This document shows, one piece after another, positions 23,038-34,374 of a stretch of 64,000 bases of DNA; the stretch's first letter is position 1, and every line of letters starts with the position of its first letter. The position numbers and the translations under genes are program-made. Origin of the DNA: Asterias rubens (lineage: Eukaryota > Echinodermata > Asteroidea > Forcipulatida > Asteriidae); assembly GCF_902459465.1 (NCBI RefSeq), contig NC_047066.1, positions 13,581,047 to 13,645,046 of the forward strand. The letters are read 5' to 3'. Below the pieces are notes generated by a model. The model searched no databases and was not told the origin of the DNA. It was given only the letters and a program-made list of their open reading frames with translations.

Positions 23038-23576
23038 CCCTTTAGTCCCTGCACCGCCGGAGTTTGCTGAAAACCAATTTCTCAAGATTCTTGCAGTAAA
23101 TCACTGGAATCGTAATATGTATGCACATATTTGTATAAAAGTACAAGTTCTCAAGGGAACAATAAATGCCTCTCGTTAAACGGCTACGGTAATTTTTATG
23201 GCGAATATTTTTGTGCACGGATGAAGTGGACACAATAGCTTTTCAAGGCTTTTATCTGGCTAAATGCTCATACTGATTAAATGCGAAGGCGTTAATTTAC
23301 GACAATATCATCATAAATGATGAACAATTTCCTGTTTACTAATGAGCGTTTTTTTTTCGTAAGAGCTAAATTATTTCATCATCATTAGCTTCGACAAGTC
23401 AACTGTGAAGGGAAAATTAATAACGATCTATAACAACTAGATATATTAACAAATGCGTAGACCTACTAATGACTATCGAGTTTTCTTTTAAATGTTCCTT
23501 TTTTTTCTACAAACACAAGCTAGCGAGGTTTCCTCGTACCGCATAGAGGCGACTGGGCTTTATAGTGGGTAAATGG
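23038..23576. mobile_element. TTAA-flanked MITE, piggyBac-like (unit 2)
   Basis: Same element as 18891-19429, between TTAA at 23034-23037 and 23577-23580. The right terminal repeat is degraded in the same way as in unit 1 (GGGCTTTATAGTGGGTAAAT). Confidence 0.62.
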
Positions 23577-23818
23577 TTAAAGAATCTCAGCAACTTCACT
23601 TTGATGTAGAAAATTCAAAGACTGTTTGCATTCGCCCATCAGACTAAAGAACAACTCCATCTTTTGCGTGTTCAATCAACACATGAAGTCAGAAAAGATC
23701 TTACTACATCCACATGTACAGTTCTTCATTGATGAAAGTTGACAACTACGATCGATCACTACCAGCATTAGTTTAAGACTATAACATCGGGCAAACGTTA
23801 GTGTTTAAAGTATTGAAA

Positions 23819-24781
23819 ATGTATGAATGGACTTCTATTATTGAAATTGCACAAGCATTTGGAATCGTTCTCAACACTCTAGCCTGGCTGGTCATCCTTC
23901 GCACCAAAAGCCTTCATAATATGACAAACTACTTGCTGGCATATCTTGCCGTTATTGACAGCATTTATTGCTGTAACTTTATTTTGCACATTGCAACAGC
24001 TAAAAGCTATCAAACAGAAAGTTTCATTGGAAGAGAGATCTATTGTCGGACTGTCAAAAGTGGCTTTATTTTGGTATTAACAGCCTCCTCATCAAGTTAT
24101 GGTCTGTGTCTGGTGACCTATGAACGATATATAGGAATAGTGCATCCATTGCACTATCCAAGAAAGATGTGTCCTAAAAAAGTTATCTGCATCATTTTCA
24201 TAGCATTAGGGATTTCATTTCTATGTTCAAGCCCTCGTTTATTCACAGTGAATGCTAGCAATGATACCAGCTGGCTTGGTTGCAAACTGTCTGACTCATT
24301 TGACACCATGGAGAGTGTAACAGTTGTGCTCTTCTTTCTCTTTGGCTACTTGTTGCCCATTCTTTGTTTGGCTTGGGCTTACTACAAGATCCAAGCCACT
24401 CTCAAGAGAAGCGCTCAACAGCTCAAACAACAGAATGGGCAAGGAGCAGCCCTTGAGCTTTTACATGCCAGACAGAATGTGATCAGCATGCTCAGGATTG
24501 TCATGGGTGCACTGTTTATTCTGTGGACACCACTGGCTTTTTATCACATTATCTGCTTACCAAGTGCAATGACAGAATGGTGCCACAGCTTTTCAGTCTA
24601 TCTGGTTTATGTATTTAACTCCATGTACAAAATGAACTCTGTTGTCAATCCCATCATTTACATCTTCAAATACAAGAAGTTTCGTAAAGGTCTCCAAGAC
24701 ATGCTGTGTTGTTGCATTGGTCGACCTCTTAGGCCAAACCGAATTGGTGGTCAGATTGCTATGAATGAACAAAACCTGTAA
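23819..24781 (+). CDS. rhodopsin-class G-protein-coupled receptor R3
   Basis: Intronless, 320 residues from ATG at 23819. Two residues differ from R2, both in the third inner loop: Leu for Phe (QQLKQQ) and Gly for Val (QNGQGAA). All class A landmarks are present. No sign of decay. Confidence 0.95.
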   Translation: MYEWTSIIEIAQAFGIVLNTLAWLVILRTKSLHNMTNYLLAYLAVIDSIYCCNFILHIATAKSYQTESFIGREIYCRTVKSGFILVLTASSSSYGLCLVTYERYIGIVHPLHYPRKMCPKKVICIIFIALGISFLCSSPRLFTVNASNDTSWLGCKLSDSFDTMESVTVVLFFLFGYLLPILCLAWAYYKIQATLKRSAQQLKQQNGQGAALELLHARQNVISMLRIVMGALFILWTPLAFYHIICLPSAMTEWCHSFSVYLVYVFNSMYKMNSVVNPIIYIFKYKKFRKGLQDMLCCCIGRPLRPNRIGGQIAMNEQNL

Positions 24782-25335
24782 GATGGACAGCAGCAACCCC
24801 CAATTATCATCAAACCATGCTCAAAATACTATTAATCTGGCAGGGATCAGATCCTTGAACTCGCTGTGGATAATGTTTTTTGTTTTACTCATCATTTTAT
24901 TCCAGAATTATTGCCATTTGTAGGGCTTATTGAATAATTGTAAACTTAAAAAATTAATAGATGTTAAATTTGCAATGGGGATAAAGAATATAGATTTTAG
25001 ATTTCACCCTTACATCGATGTGCGTGAGCACTGTATCCTCAGCACTTTCTTGAGTCCTGTGAAAAGATATCACAGGCATATTACTCGATTGGGATTCAAA
25101 CCCACGACCCTTGCAGTTCTAGAGCAGTGTCCTACTAGTTAGACTACAGAGACTGCCCGGTAGCTAGAGGCAGTTGGAGTCCCATGTTTTGGCAGCGGGT
25201 ACTGTAACGAATTTATAGATGTCAAGTTTATCCCTGATGCAAAACCAAAATTAATATTGTTAAAATTAAGTTGTATGTGTCATGAAGCTGGCAATGTGTT
25301 GACCTTTGGCCTTAAAGGCATTGGACACTTTTGGT

Positions 25336-25697
25336 CATTACGAAAAAATTATCTGGGCAACCTTCTCCACACCCGCCAGTCTCTGTATAATTTAAGATCC
25401 ACTTCAGCTGTTGTATTGAATGCCCCACGATCACGTACCAATGTAGGATCTAAAGCTTTTGCTGCACTGGGCCAAAATGCTGGAAACGTCTTCCTCAATC
25501 TGTTCGTTTAGCCAATTCCCTGAGTTCCTTCAAATCCCAATTAAAAACCCACCTCTATCCTAAGTTACTCTAGATTGAGTCATTGTTAATTGCATTGTTT
25601 TGTCTGTAAAGCATGTAATTTATCTTTTGTTTTGTTGCTATTGTATTTCGTTAGCGCTTTGTATCGCTTTTGTAAAAAGCGCCTTATAAGTAAGATT
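25336..25697 (+). mobile_element. LINE 3' tail, unit 3 copy, frameshifted
   Basis: Same fragment as in units 1 and 2, but one A is missing (GCTGCACTGGGCC for GCTGCAACTGGGCC). This breaks the RT tail after SKAFAA, so this copy decayed after the duplication. Confidence 0.7.
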
Positions 25698-27181
25698 ATT
25701 ATTAGTACAGAACTTAAAGGAACATCAGCTGAGAGCAGACTTGGAGATCTGTGGCTGACCATCTTCGACTTTGTCACCTATGTATGATTGCTGTCAACAA
25801 TAGACTTGTTCTAAGTTTATGTATAAAGCTTTTGAAGTTCTACCTTGAAACTACCTACAACATTTTTGCAGCAAACAGTATCAAAGAAACTAAGCAACAT
25901 CACTTGGTGTAGAAAACTCAAAGACTGTTTGCGTTTGCCCATCAGACTGAAGAATAATCCCTACACATCTTGGTGTGTTTGTGATCATAAAAAGGAAGTG
26001 AGAAAAGATCTTATTACATCAACATGTACAGTTCTTTATGGATGAAAGTTGACAACTACGATCGATCACTACTAGCACCTGTATAAAACTATAGCACTGG
26101 GGAAACGATAGTGTTCAAAAGATTGAAAATGTATGAATGTGCTATCGATGTCATAAAGAATACACACTTTCAAGTAACAACAGTTGAGTGCAGACTGGGA
26201 GATCTGTGGCTGACCTTTTTGGACTGCAACACTTATTTCTCATTGCTTTCAACATTGAACTTGTTCTCTGTTTACGTGTAAAACTACTGAAGTTCTCTGG
26301 CATTGAGGAATTACATAAAACATTTCAGCAGCAAACAGTAGCAGTGAAGATTCTAACCCATATAGCTACTTGAAGGTAGTTGTAATACTACGCAATAATT
26401 TTGTTTATTATCCATTCCTTTCATTGGCAGCAAAAGAAAACAAACAAATAAAAACAAAAATAACCTCAAATCAAGTAGGGCGTTTTGAAAGAATACCAGG
26501 GCATAACTTTGGATTAATGTACAAAATTGTTTTAGGTGAAAACTTTCACGAAAAAGTTGTCTGCATTTCACAAGTCATTTCCATGCAGGTAAAACTCTGC
26601 ATGGAAATCCATGTCTTTGTGATAATTCTAGAAGAAAAAAAAAAACAAGAATGGGCATATTTTTTCTCCAGAGCAATTTCAATTCCTCAGCCATTTGTTA
26701 CCGGAAAAAAGTACTTTGTGTGTCGAAAAAAAAGTGCATGAAGCCATAAACCCTTCTTCCAAGCACCTGACAAACCGCCATTAGATTTATTGTGCGTATC
26801 AAAGGTATGATCAAAAGCAATAAAGCTATAACTGCATTTCTAAACTAATAGAAAATCAATGACAACTTCTGCTTGCCAGGTATACTGTTCACTTGGGCGA
26901 AAAAGAAAAGAAAAGAAAAAAGGTCTATGTGCCTCAATGGGAATAACTGTTGCAAACTGTTATCAAGCATACACTCAACTGAATGACATTTCTTATAAAA
27001 CTGAGCAGGCGAAAGAGCACTCACAGAAATAATACAGAGTTTCAATGAACAACAGCAGAGAGCAGAATGGCAGATCTGTGGCTGACCATCTTGGACTTCA
27101 TCACATGTATACCTTGCTATCAATATTGAACTTGTAAAACATATAAAAACTGTAAAACATTTCAGCAGCAAATAGTGTTAA

Positions 27182-27719
27182 CCCTTTAGTCCCTGCACCG
27201 CCGGAGTTTGCTGAAAACCAATTTCTCAAGATTCTTGCAGTAAATCACTGGAATCGTAATATGTATGCACATATTTGTATAAAAGTACAAGTTCTCAAGG
27301 GAACAATAAATGCCTCTCGTTAAACGGCTACGGTAATTTTTATGGCGAATATTTTTGTGCACGGATGAAGTGGACACAATAGCTTTTCAAGGCTTTTATC
27401 TGGCTCAATGCTCATACTGATTAAATGCGAAGGCGTTAATTTACGACAATATCATCATAAATGATGAACAATTTCCTGTTTACTAATGAGCGTTTTTTTT
27501 TCGTAAGAGCTAAATTATTTCATCATCATTAGCTTCGACAAGTCAACTGTGAAGGGAAAATTAATAACGATCTATAACAACTAGATATATTAACAAATGC
27601 GTAGACCTACTAATGACTATCGAGTTTTCTTTTAATGTTCCTTTTTTTTCTACAAACACAAGCTAGCGGGGTTTCCTCGTACCGCATAGAGGCGGCTGGG
27701 CGGTACAGCGGCTAAATGG
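27182..27719. mobile_element. TTAA-flanked MITE, piggyBac-like (unit 3, best right end)
   Basis: TTAA at 27178-27181 and 27720-27723. The right end GGGCGGTACAGCGGCTAAAT matches the inverse of the left end better than in units 1 and 2. It therefore looks like the least altered copy. Confidence 0.65.
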
Positions 27720-27961
27720 TTAAAGAAACTCAGCAACTTCACTTTGATGTAGAAAATTCAAAGACTGTTTGCATTCGCCAATCAGACTAAAGAACAACTC
27801 CATCTTTTGCGTGTTCAATCAACACATGAAGTGAGAAAAGATCTTACTACATCAACATGTACAGTTCTTCATTGATGAAAGTTGACAACTACGATCGATC
27901 ACTACCAGCATCAGTTTAAGACTATAACATCGGGCAAACGTTAGTGTTTAAAGTATTGAAA

Positions 27962-28942
27962 ATGTATGACTGGGCTTCTATTATTGGAATTGTACAAGGA
28001 ACCATTGGAATGATTCTCAACATTCTAGCTTGGCTGGTCATCCTTCGCACCAAAAGCCTTCACAATATGACAAACTACTTGCTGGAATATCTTGCTGTTG
28101 TTGACAGCATTTATTGCTGTAACTTAATTTGGATCAATGCAACAGCGGAGAAGTACCTAACAGAGAGTTTCATTGGTAGAGAGATCTATTGTCGGATTGT
28201 CAGAAGCGGCTTTATAGGGCAAGTGTTAGTCTACTCATCTAGTTATGCTCTGTGTCTGGTGACCTATGAACGATATATAGGAATAGTGCATCCATTGCAC
28301 TATCCCAGAATGATGTCTGCTAAAAAGGTTATCTGCTTCATTTCCATTGCGCTTGGAGTTTCAATCTTATTTTCAAACCCAAGTCTGTTTGCAATGAATG
28401 CTAACAATGATACCAGCAGTGTTGTTTGTAAACAAACTAACTCATTTGTCAGAGTGAGGGAGGTACAGTCTGTGCTCAACATTTTACTTCTCTACCTGTT
28501 GCCTGTCATTTTTATGAGCCGGGCTTACTACAAGATCCAAGCCACTCTCAAGAGAAGCGCTCAACAACTTCAACAACAGAATGTACAAGGAGCAGCCCTT
28601 GAGCTTTTACAGGCCAGACAGAATGTGATCAGCATGCTTAAGATTGTCATGGGTGCACTGTTTGTTCTGTGGACACCACTTATTTTCCATTCTATTATCT
28701 GCTTACCAAATGCAATGACGGAATGGTGCTTATCCGATTCTTCACTCAAACTGACTATTGTATCCCAATTCATGTACAACGTGAACTCAGTGATCAATCC
28801 AATCATTTACATCTTTAAATACAAGAAGTTTCGGAAAGGTCTTCAAGACATGCTGTGTTGTTGCATTGGGCGACCTCCAAGGCCAAACCAGATCGGTATT
28901 CATACTGCTATGAATGAACAAAACGTGTTAGAAGCACACTAG
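27962..28942 (+). CDS. rhodopsin-class G-protein-coupled receptor R4
   Basis: Intronless, 326 residues from ATG at 27962 (MYDWASII). ERY, NPIIY and the CCC tail are conserved, and the outer-loop Cys is kept (SVVCKQ). It diverges strongly from R1-R3 at the N-terminus, helix 2 to 3, the second outer loop (NANNDTSSVVC) and helix 5 (MSRAYY in place of LAWAYY). The upstream flank to the ATG is almost identical to that of R1-R3, so the break between conserved and diverged sequence lies close to the start codon. Confidence 0.94.
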   Translation: MYDWASIIGIVQGTIGMILNILAWLVILRTKSLHNMTNYLLEYLAVVDSIYCCNLIWINATAEKYLTESFIGREIYCRIVRSGFIGQVLVYSSSYALCLVTYERYIGIVHPLHYPRMMSAKKVICFISIALGVSILFSNPSLFAMNANNDTSSVVCKQTNSFVRVREVQSVLNILLLYLLPVIFMSRAYYKIQATLKRSAQQLQQQNVQGAALELLQARQNVISMLKIVMGALFVLWTPLIFHSIICLPNAMTEWCLSDSSLKLTIVSQFMYNVNSVINPIIYIFKYKKFRKGLQDMLCCCIGRPPRPNQIGIHTAMNEQNVLEAH

Positions 28943-29182
28943 GAACAATCAATCAAATCAAACCATGGACCATAACAATTTAAAAATCCTTCACGTTGAG
29001 CTTTTTCTACACAGGTAAATACAGTTTCTTGAATCAGACAATTGTAAATCAAAACAGTTTCAAAAATTTCAGGCCTTTTGATTAACAATAATTTTCTTTT
29101 AATAGTGGAAAGTGAATTCATACAACCTACATTATGCACCCCAAAGTGTTCATCTTAGAGTAGATAAAGCTATAGAACACAT

Positions 29183-29344
29183 AGGCCCTTTTCGAAACCA
29201 GGCTTCGGCTTTGGCTCAGGCTAGCTTGGCCCTGCTGGTTCTGACAATTGCACGTGCTTTGTGTATTCGCGCTCAGGGCTTGAGACGAGAGAATGGAGCC
29301 TCAAGACGAATCCATAGCCGAAGTTTGGTTTTAAGAAGGGCCAT
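29183..29344. repeat. MITE, 162 bp
   Basis: GGCCCTTTTCGAAACCAGGC at the left is mirrored by AGTTTGGTTTTAAGAAGGGC at the right, with GGCTTCGGC/GCCGAAG next to it. Confidence 0.7.
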
Positions 29345-29345
29345 A

Positions 29346-29415
29346 GAGTAATTGTTGTTGATCATTCATCTGTATTGAAAACAGTGCCCTCTGGTATTTC
29401 AAAGGGTATATTCAT
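29346..29415 (+). mobile_element. relic of a LINE reverse transcriptase, downstream of R4
   Basis: RVIVVDHSSVLKTVPSGISK followed by a GIFIL-like stretch, a decayed form of the RT palm motif seen at 32748-32828. Same position relative to the receptor as there. Confidence 0.55.
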
Positions 29416-29417
29416 TC

Positions 29418-30073
29418 TAAAGCCCCAGTCACCCTTTTTCAGAATCAGCAGGAATGAAAAAGAACCAGCCGGAATGAAGAATTTTAAAAACTCATGTCAT
29501 CTTCGCGAGGGAATTTCAAATTGACCAAGCTTTTTAGGAATGATGTTCGAATACACCTCAAATGCAGTCAGAACTCCTCTGGAATGCCCACTAAATGTGG
29601 TTGAACGTCAACAAGTTCAAACCGATAGCAGCACAAACATTAAGAATGTACTGCGAAGGTTCCCCTTAGGGTAAGAAATGCTGCCGAATCTAGCATTTTC
29701 ATCAGTCTAAGCCCAACCACCACTGATTATGGACCCCTGGACCAACAGCTGATTTTAATTTTCCCTTGAATGCGATCAGAATGTCTCAAATGCTGTTGGA
29801 ATGCCATAAGAATATTTAGAATGCAATCAGAGTGCAGTTAGAATAAACACTTAGAATGCCGTTCAATTGTTGCTCCACTTCAAATGACTTTGAATGTTTT
29901 TAGCAAGAGCAAAATATTCTGACCGGCCACAAGAATGGGCTCGACTATTTGGAATGCACCCAGAATGCAGTCAGAAAGTTCAGAATGCACTTCGAACATC
30001 CAGGAACATACAACAAATTTTCATTCCAATGGCATTTCCAGCACATTCTGCCTTATGTGTGACTAGGGTTTAA
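29418..30073. repeat. element rich in degenerate AGAATGC repeats
   Basis: Ends AAAGCCCCAGTCACCC and GTGTGACTAGGGTTTAAG are an imperfect inverted pair. The interior repeats GAATGC, CAGAATG and GGAATGCC some twenty times at irregular spacing. It interrupts the RT relic on its left. No coding content. Confidence 0.5.
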
Positions 30074-30141
30074 GGATAAACTTAAAAAACAAAAAACAAT
30101 GAAGCAGTCAGAAACAGCGCTCTTAAAAAAAAGTGGACCTT

Positions 30142-30290
30142 GGGTCAATTTCACAAAGACCTAAGATTGATTTTAACTGCAAATCAATCAAAGTTGCACA
30201 ATAACGAGTGATGTCACAATGGAAATCACCATGGCAATACTGAAAAATTGTCTTGTGATGAATTTGACTGCTTTGTGAAAACAGCCCCTG
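30142..30290. repeat. short MITE, downstream of R4
   Basis: GGTCAATTTCACAAAG at the left and CTTTGTGAAAACAGCC at the right form the inverted ends; the CACAAAG/CTTTGTG core resembles the element at 11531-11652. Confidence 0.5.
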
Positions 30291-30607
30291 GACAGAGCTC
30301 CCGACTGTGGTGTAGATTCACCATTACAACCTGTAGGGTACAAACGATCAAGATTTAGATCATTTATAATGACCTCCTGTCACAGTTAACTCGCTAGTGC
30401 TAAATATATATTGATGAGATATTAGTTCCCACCAACAACAACCTGTTGAAGGTTAATTTGGTAACTTTTGTACCATGCATCAATTTAATATTCATTAAAA
30501 AATGTCAATCTCTTTCATCGTAATGAAAAACTAAATGGTTTTTGATGCCAGGTAAAAGCTCAATTATAACGTTATAAAAAACTGACCTACATGTCGTAGT
30601 TACACCT

Positions 30608-31265
30608 ATTAGCAAATGAGAGTTATTGTTCTCTTATAAATGAGTTATTACTTCAAAGGAAGCTATAATCTAAAATTAATTCAGCAATTTCGCAGGATTG
30701 CAAGAGGTGTGTTTATTGAATATGATATACCACCAAAGTAGATTTTTGTCATTTGACTGGATGATTGTTAGTGAGCGGCATTCATTAGTAACACCTTTAC
30801 AAGGTTTATGTCATGATGTTCCATCAGACTTCAACTTGTGAACATTTTCTCACCATTGCACTCACATACATTGACTATTTGTAATTCAATGAGCGCTGTT
30901 ATTGAGAAAGCACAGTTTCAGGGAACAACAGCAGAGAGCAGACTGGGAGATCTATACAGCTATTAGCAAATGACAGTTATTGTTCTCTTATAAATGAGTT
31001 ATTACTTCCAAAGAAGCTTTAATCTAAAATTAATTCAGCAATTTCTCAGGATTGCGGTATGGTGTGTTCATTGAATATGATATACCACCAAAGTAGATTC
31101 TTGTCATTTGACTGGATGATTGTTAGTGAGCGGCATTCATTAGTAACACCTTTACAAGGTTTATGTCATGATGTTCCATCAGACTTCAACTTGTGAACAT
31201 TTTCTCACCATTGCACTCACATACATTGACTATTTGTAATTCAATGAGCACTGTCATTGAGAAAG
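30608..31265 (+). repeat. direct tandem duplication upstream of R5 (~312 bp x 2)
   Basis: A block starting near TATTAGCAAATGASAGTTAT and running through CTTCAACTTGTGAACATTTT to the CAGAGAGCAGACT landmark is present twice (about 30608-30960 and 30960-31270), with scattered changes. The first copy stops inside the receptor-upstream block; the second continues into R5. Confidence 0.75.
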
Positions 31266-31445
31266 CACAGTTTCAAGGAATAACAGCAGAGAGCAGACTA
31301 GAAGATCTTTGGCTGACCATCTTAGACTTCAACACTTATTTATGATTGCTGTCAACATTGAACTTGTTCTCAGTTTATGTGTAAAACAACTGGAGTTCTC
31401 AGACATTGCAAAACTACATAAAAAGAGAAGAGTTGAAGATTCGTA
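31240..31445 (+). promoter_or_regulatory. conserved receptor-upstream block of R5
   Basis: Contains AGCAGAGAGCAGACTAGAAG, GCTGACCATCTTAGACTTCA and GATTGCTGTCAACATTGAAC, ending about 90 bases before the R5 ATG. Homologous to the blocks at 14880, 36505 and 38880. Candidate promoter or 5' non-coding exon (inference). Confidence 0.4.
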
Positions 31446-31530
31446 GCAACATCACTGGGAACAATCACTCACTACCTACATCAGTTTAAGACTGCAGCTC
31501 TGGCAAACAAAAAGATTCAAAATACTAAAA

Positions 31531-32538
31531 ATGGAATTGGAAACTATCATTAAAATTGTACAAGGAGCAGTTGGAATGTTTCTCAACACTCTAGCTTGGC
31601 TGGTCATCCTTCGCACCAAAAGCCTTCATAATGTGACAAACTACTTGCTGGCATATCTTGCTGTTGTTGACTGCATTTTTTGCTGTCACTTAGTTTGGAT
31701 CAATGTCGCAGCTGAGACTTACCTACCAGAGAGTTTGATTGGTAGAGAGATCTATTGTCGGATGGTCAGGAGCGGCTTTATATTTGTTTGTACACTCTAC
31801 TCATCAAGTTATGCTCTGTGTCTGGTGACCTATGAACGATACATAGGAATAGTGCATCCATTGCACTATCCTAGAATGATGTCTCCTAAAAAGGTTATCA
31901 TGATCATTTTCGTAGCATTAGGGATGTCGATTCTCTTTCCAAGCCCACGTTTTTTCACATGGAACTTTAGCAATGATACAAACAGTGTTAATGGTTGCAA
32001 ACGGATTTACTCATCTAATAAGACATTGGAGGATGTGCTCAACCTTCTATTTGCCTACCTGCTGCCAATCCTTTTCATGAGCTGGGCTTACTACAAGATC
32101 CAAGCCACTCTCAAGAAACGTGCTCAAGAATTCCAACTGCATAATGTACAAGGAGCAGCCCTTAGGCTTTTACAGGCAAGACAGAATGTGATCAGCATGC
32201 TTAAGATTGTCATGGGTGCATTGGTTGTTCTGTGGACACCAGCGTCTTTGTATGTGGCAATCTGCCTACCAGATGCAATGCAAGAATGGTGCTACATCCA
32301 TTATTCAGTCACTCTAAACTTTGCATTCGAAATCATGTACAAAATGAACTCTGTGATCAATCCCATCATTTACATCTTCAAGCATAAGAAGTTTCGGAAA
32401 GGTCTTCAAGACATGCTGTGTTCTTGCATTGGTGGACCTCTAAGGCCAGACCCGATTGGTGTGCAGATTGCTATGAATGAACGGAACATTTTAGATGAAC
32501 AGCAGGAGACCTCAATCACATCAAACCATGCACCATAA
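31531..32538 (+). CDS. rhodopsin-class G-protein-coupled receptor R5
   Basis: Intronless, 335 residues from ATG at 31531, the longest of the family owing to a C-terminal extension (ILDEQQETSITSNHAP). Landmarks: LAVVD, ERY, Cys in NGCKR of the second outer loop, WTP, NPIIY, and CSC in place of CCC near the end. N-glycosylation sites NFS, NDT and NKT in the second outer loop. The third inner loop carries KKRAQEF where others have KRSAQQ. Confidence 0.95.
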   Translation: MELETIIKIVQGAVGMFLNTLAWLVILRTKSLHNVTNYLLAYLAVVDCIFCCHLVWINVAAETYLPESLIGREIYCRMVRSGFIFVCTLYSSSYALCLVTYERYIGIVHPLHYPRMMSPKKVIMIIFVALGMSILFPSPRFFTWNFSNDTNSVNGCKRIYSSNKTLEDVLNLLFAYLLPILFMSWAYYKIQATLKKRAQEFQLHNVQGAALRLLQARQNVISMLKIVMGALVVLWTPASLYVAICLPDAMQEWCYIHYSVTLNFAFEIMYKMNSVINPIIYIFKHKKFRKGLQDMLCSCIGGPLRPDPIGVQIAMNERNILDEQQETSITSNHAP

Positions 32539-32747
32539 CCATTCTTTAGTCCTACACTTTAAGTTTTGTCCACACAGGTAAATACAGTTTCTTGAATCAT
32601 ACAATTGTAAACAAACACTGTGTCAAAAACTTAAAGCCTTTTGATCCAGTCAACCATAATTTTCTTTAGTGGCCAATGAATTCCTACAATATGCATCCCA
32701 ATGTGTTCATCGTAGAGTATATTGAGCAATTGAAATTATAGAGTAAT

Positions 32748-32828
32748 TGTGGATGGTACATGTATTTCATCTGAATTTAAAACAGTGCCCTCTGGTATTC
32801 CACAGGGTTCCATTCTATGGACAAATTA
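32748..32828 (+). mobile_element. relic of a LINE reverse transcriptase, downstream of R5
   Basis: Frame reads RVIVDGTCISSEFKTVPSGI and then PQGSIL. VxSGIPQGSIL is the conserved palm motif of CR1/L2-clade reverse transcriptases. Only about 27 codons survive. Equivalent pieces lie after R4 (29346) and after R6 (35722). Confidence 0.75.
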
Positions 32829-33111
32829 AAAATAAAATTAAAATAAAGCAGTCTCAGAAACAGCACTTGTAAAAATAGTTGAGCTTTACAGAATATTGAC
32901 AGTGATGTAAATTCGACATGAGTGCAAACGGCGAGAAATTTAGATCATTCATAATGTCCTCCTATCCTACGGTGTAGTTAACTCGCTAGTGCTAAATATA
33001 TTGATGAGATATTAGTTCCCACCAACAACAACCTGTTGAAGGTTTAATGGGGGGGGGGGTGGCTTTTATTTAATGTGCTCTTTTAATAATCATTGATACT
33101 GACAATACAAG

Positions 33112-33430
33112 GAGCAAGTTCGAGTGAGCACAATGGTTAACTAAAGGTTGACCATTTTGACTCGAACCCAGGCTAGCCGACCATTGGTTGATTACTGTGG
33201 TCGACCATTTGGAACCAGCCTCGAGCCCATGGTTTCTTCACTGGTCCCAACAACATGTTCCATTCTAACATGTGTTAAGCGCAGAGGGGAACCAGTGACA
33301 CTTTAGCGAAAAGGTGGAAGGTTGACTAGACTACCAAACAAGTCGTTCGGGTGAGTACATCACTGCGCATGTGCGTTGCTAGTCTGTGGTCGACCACTGG
33401 TGGACTAAATGTGCACACTCGAACTTGCTC
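33112..33430. repeat. MITE, ~319 bp
   Basis: GAGCAAGTTCGAGTGAGCAC at the left is mirrored by GTGCACACTCGAACTTGCTC at the right. Confidence 0.8.
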
Positions 33431-33644
33431 AAGAAATGCCTTAGAAACAACTCAGAATGAGCTTTTGACGCCGGACAAAGGTTTTATTATGACATTACAA
33501 AAAAACTGCTATAATAATTTCAGCTTTTAGCGAGAGACAGTTATTGTTCTCTTATGAGCTATTACTTCATTCCTTGAAAGAAGCTTTCATCAAAAAGCAA
33601 TTCAGCAATTTTGCAGGGGTGTGTTATGGTGTGTTTATTGAATA

Positions 33645-34014
33645 CAATTCAATTCAATTTGGTTTGTTATTGTTCAATTAAAATTCAAAATTACACAACA
33701 GTAGTTAAAAAGGCTAAAATTGACGAGCTTCAATTTGTTTGCATCCTTTGGTAAATGGGGGCTATATAAATCCGGTAATTATTTCTTTTTAATCTCACTA
33801 TAAGTCTGTAAAACCATAGGTAAAACATAGAAGGTAGAACCAAAACGCAATAAAACATGAAAGGGGAGACCGAACACAATGATACTAACTACAAGATAGC
33901 ACAAAGGCACTGTTCAAAAATTAGGTAAGCAAACAATATTAATGAATTGACCTCACGGCCGCAGCAGGGCTCACAACAGTAAAAGGAAAACGATACAAAG
34001 GCACATTTAGAATA
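33645..34014. mobile_element. insertion with GAATA target duplication, upstream of R6
   Basis: Comparison with the R5 upstream region shows uninterrupted homology on both sides (…TTTATTGAATA and GAATATGATATACCACC). GAATA is present at 33640-33644 and 34010-34014. The insert starts CAATTCAATTCAATTTGG and has no recognisable gene. Confidence 0.65.
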
Positions 34015-34374
34015 TGATATACCACCAACGCAGATTCTCGTCATTTGACTGGATGATTGTTGGGACAGGCGGCATTCATTAACAACACTTTTACAAGGTG
34101 TATGTCATGCTGTTCCATCAGACTTCAACTTGTGAACATTTTCTCACCATTGCATGAACACTGTAATTAAGGAAGCACAGTTTCAAGGAACAACAGCAAA
34201 AAGCCGAACGGGAGATCTTTGGCTGAGTATCTTGGACATGTTGGACTTTTTTTATGATTTCTGTCAACATTGAACCTGTTCTCGTTTAGGTGTAAAACGA
34301 CTGAAGTTCACTGGCATTTAGAAACCACATCAAACTTTCAGCAGCAAAGAGGAGAATTGAAGATTTTTTTCCCG

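Larger units (their letters stand above)
15293..27723 (+). repeat. three tandem copies of a 4.14-kb receptor unit
   Basis: Units 15293-19433, 19434-23580 and 23581-27723 (4141, 4147 and 4143 bases) are nearly identical base for base. Each holds one receptor, a minus-strand SINE, a LINE 3' tail, three orphan copies of the receptor-upstream block and a TTAA-type MITE. R4 begins just after the third unit and shares its promoter flank. The high identity means either very recent duplication or ongoing homogenisation. Confidence 0.9.
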
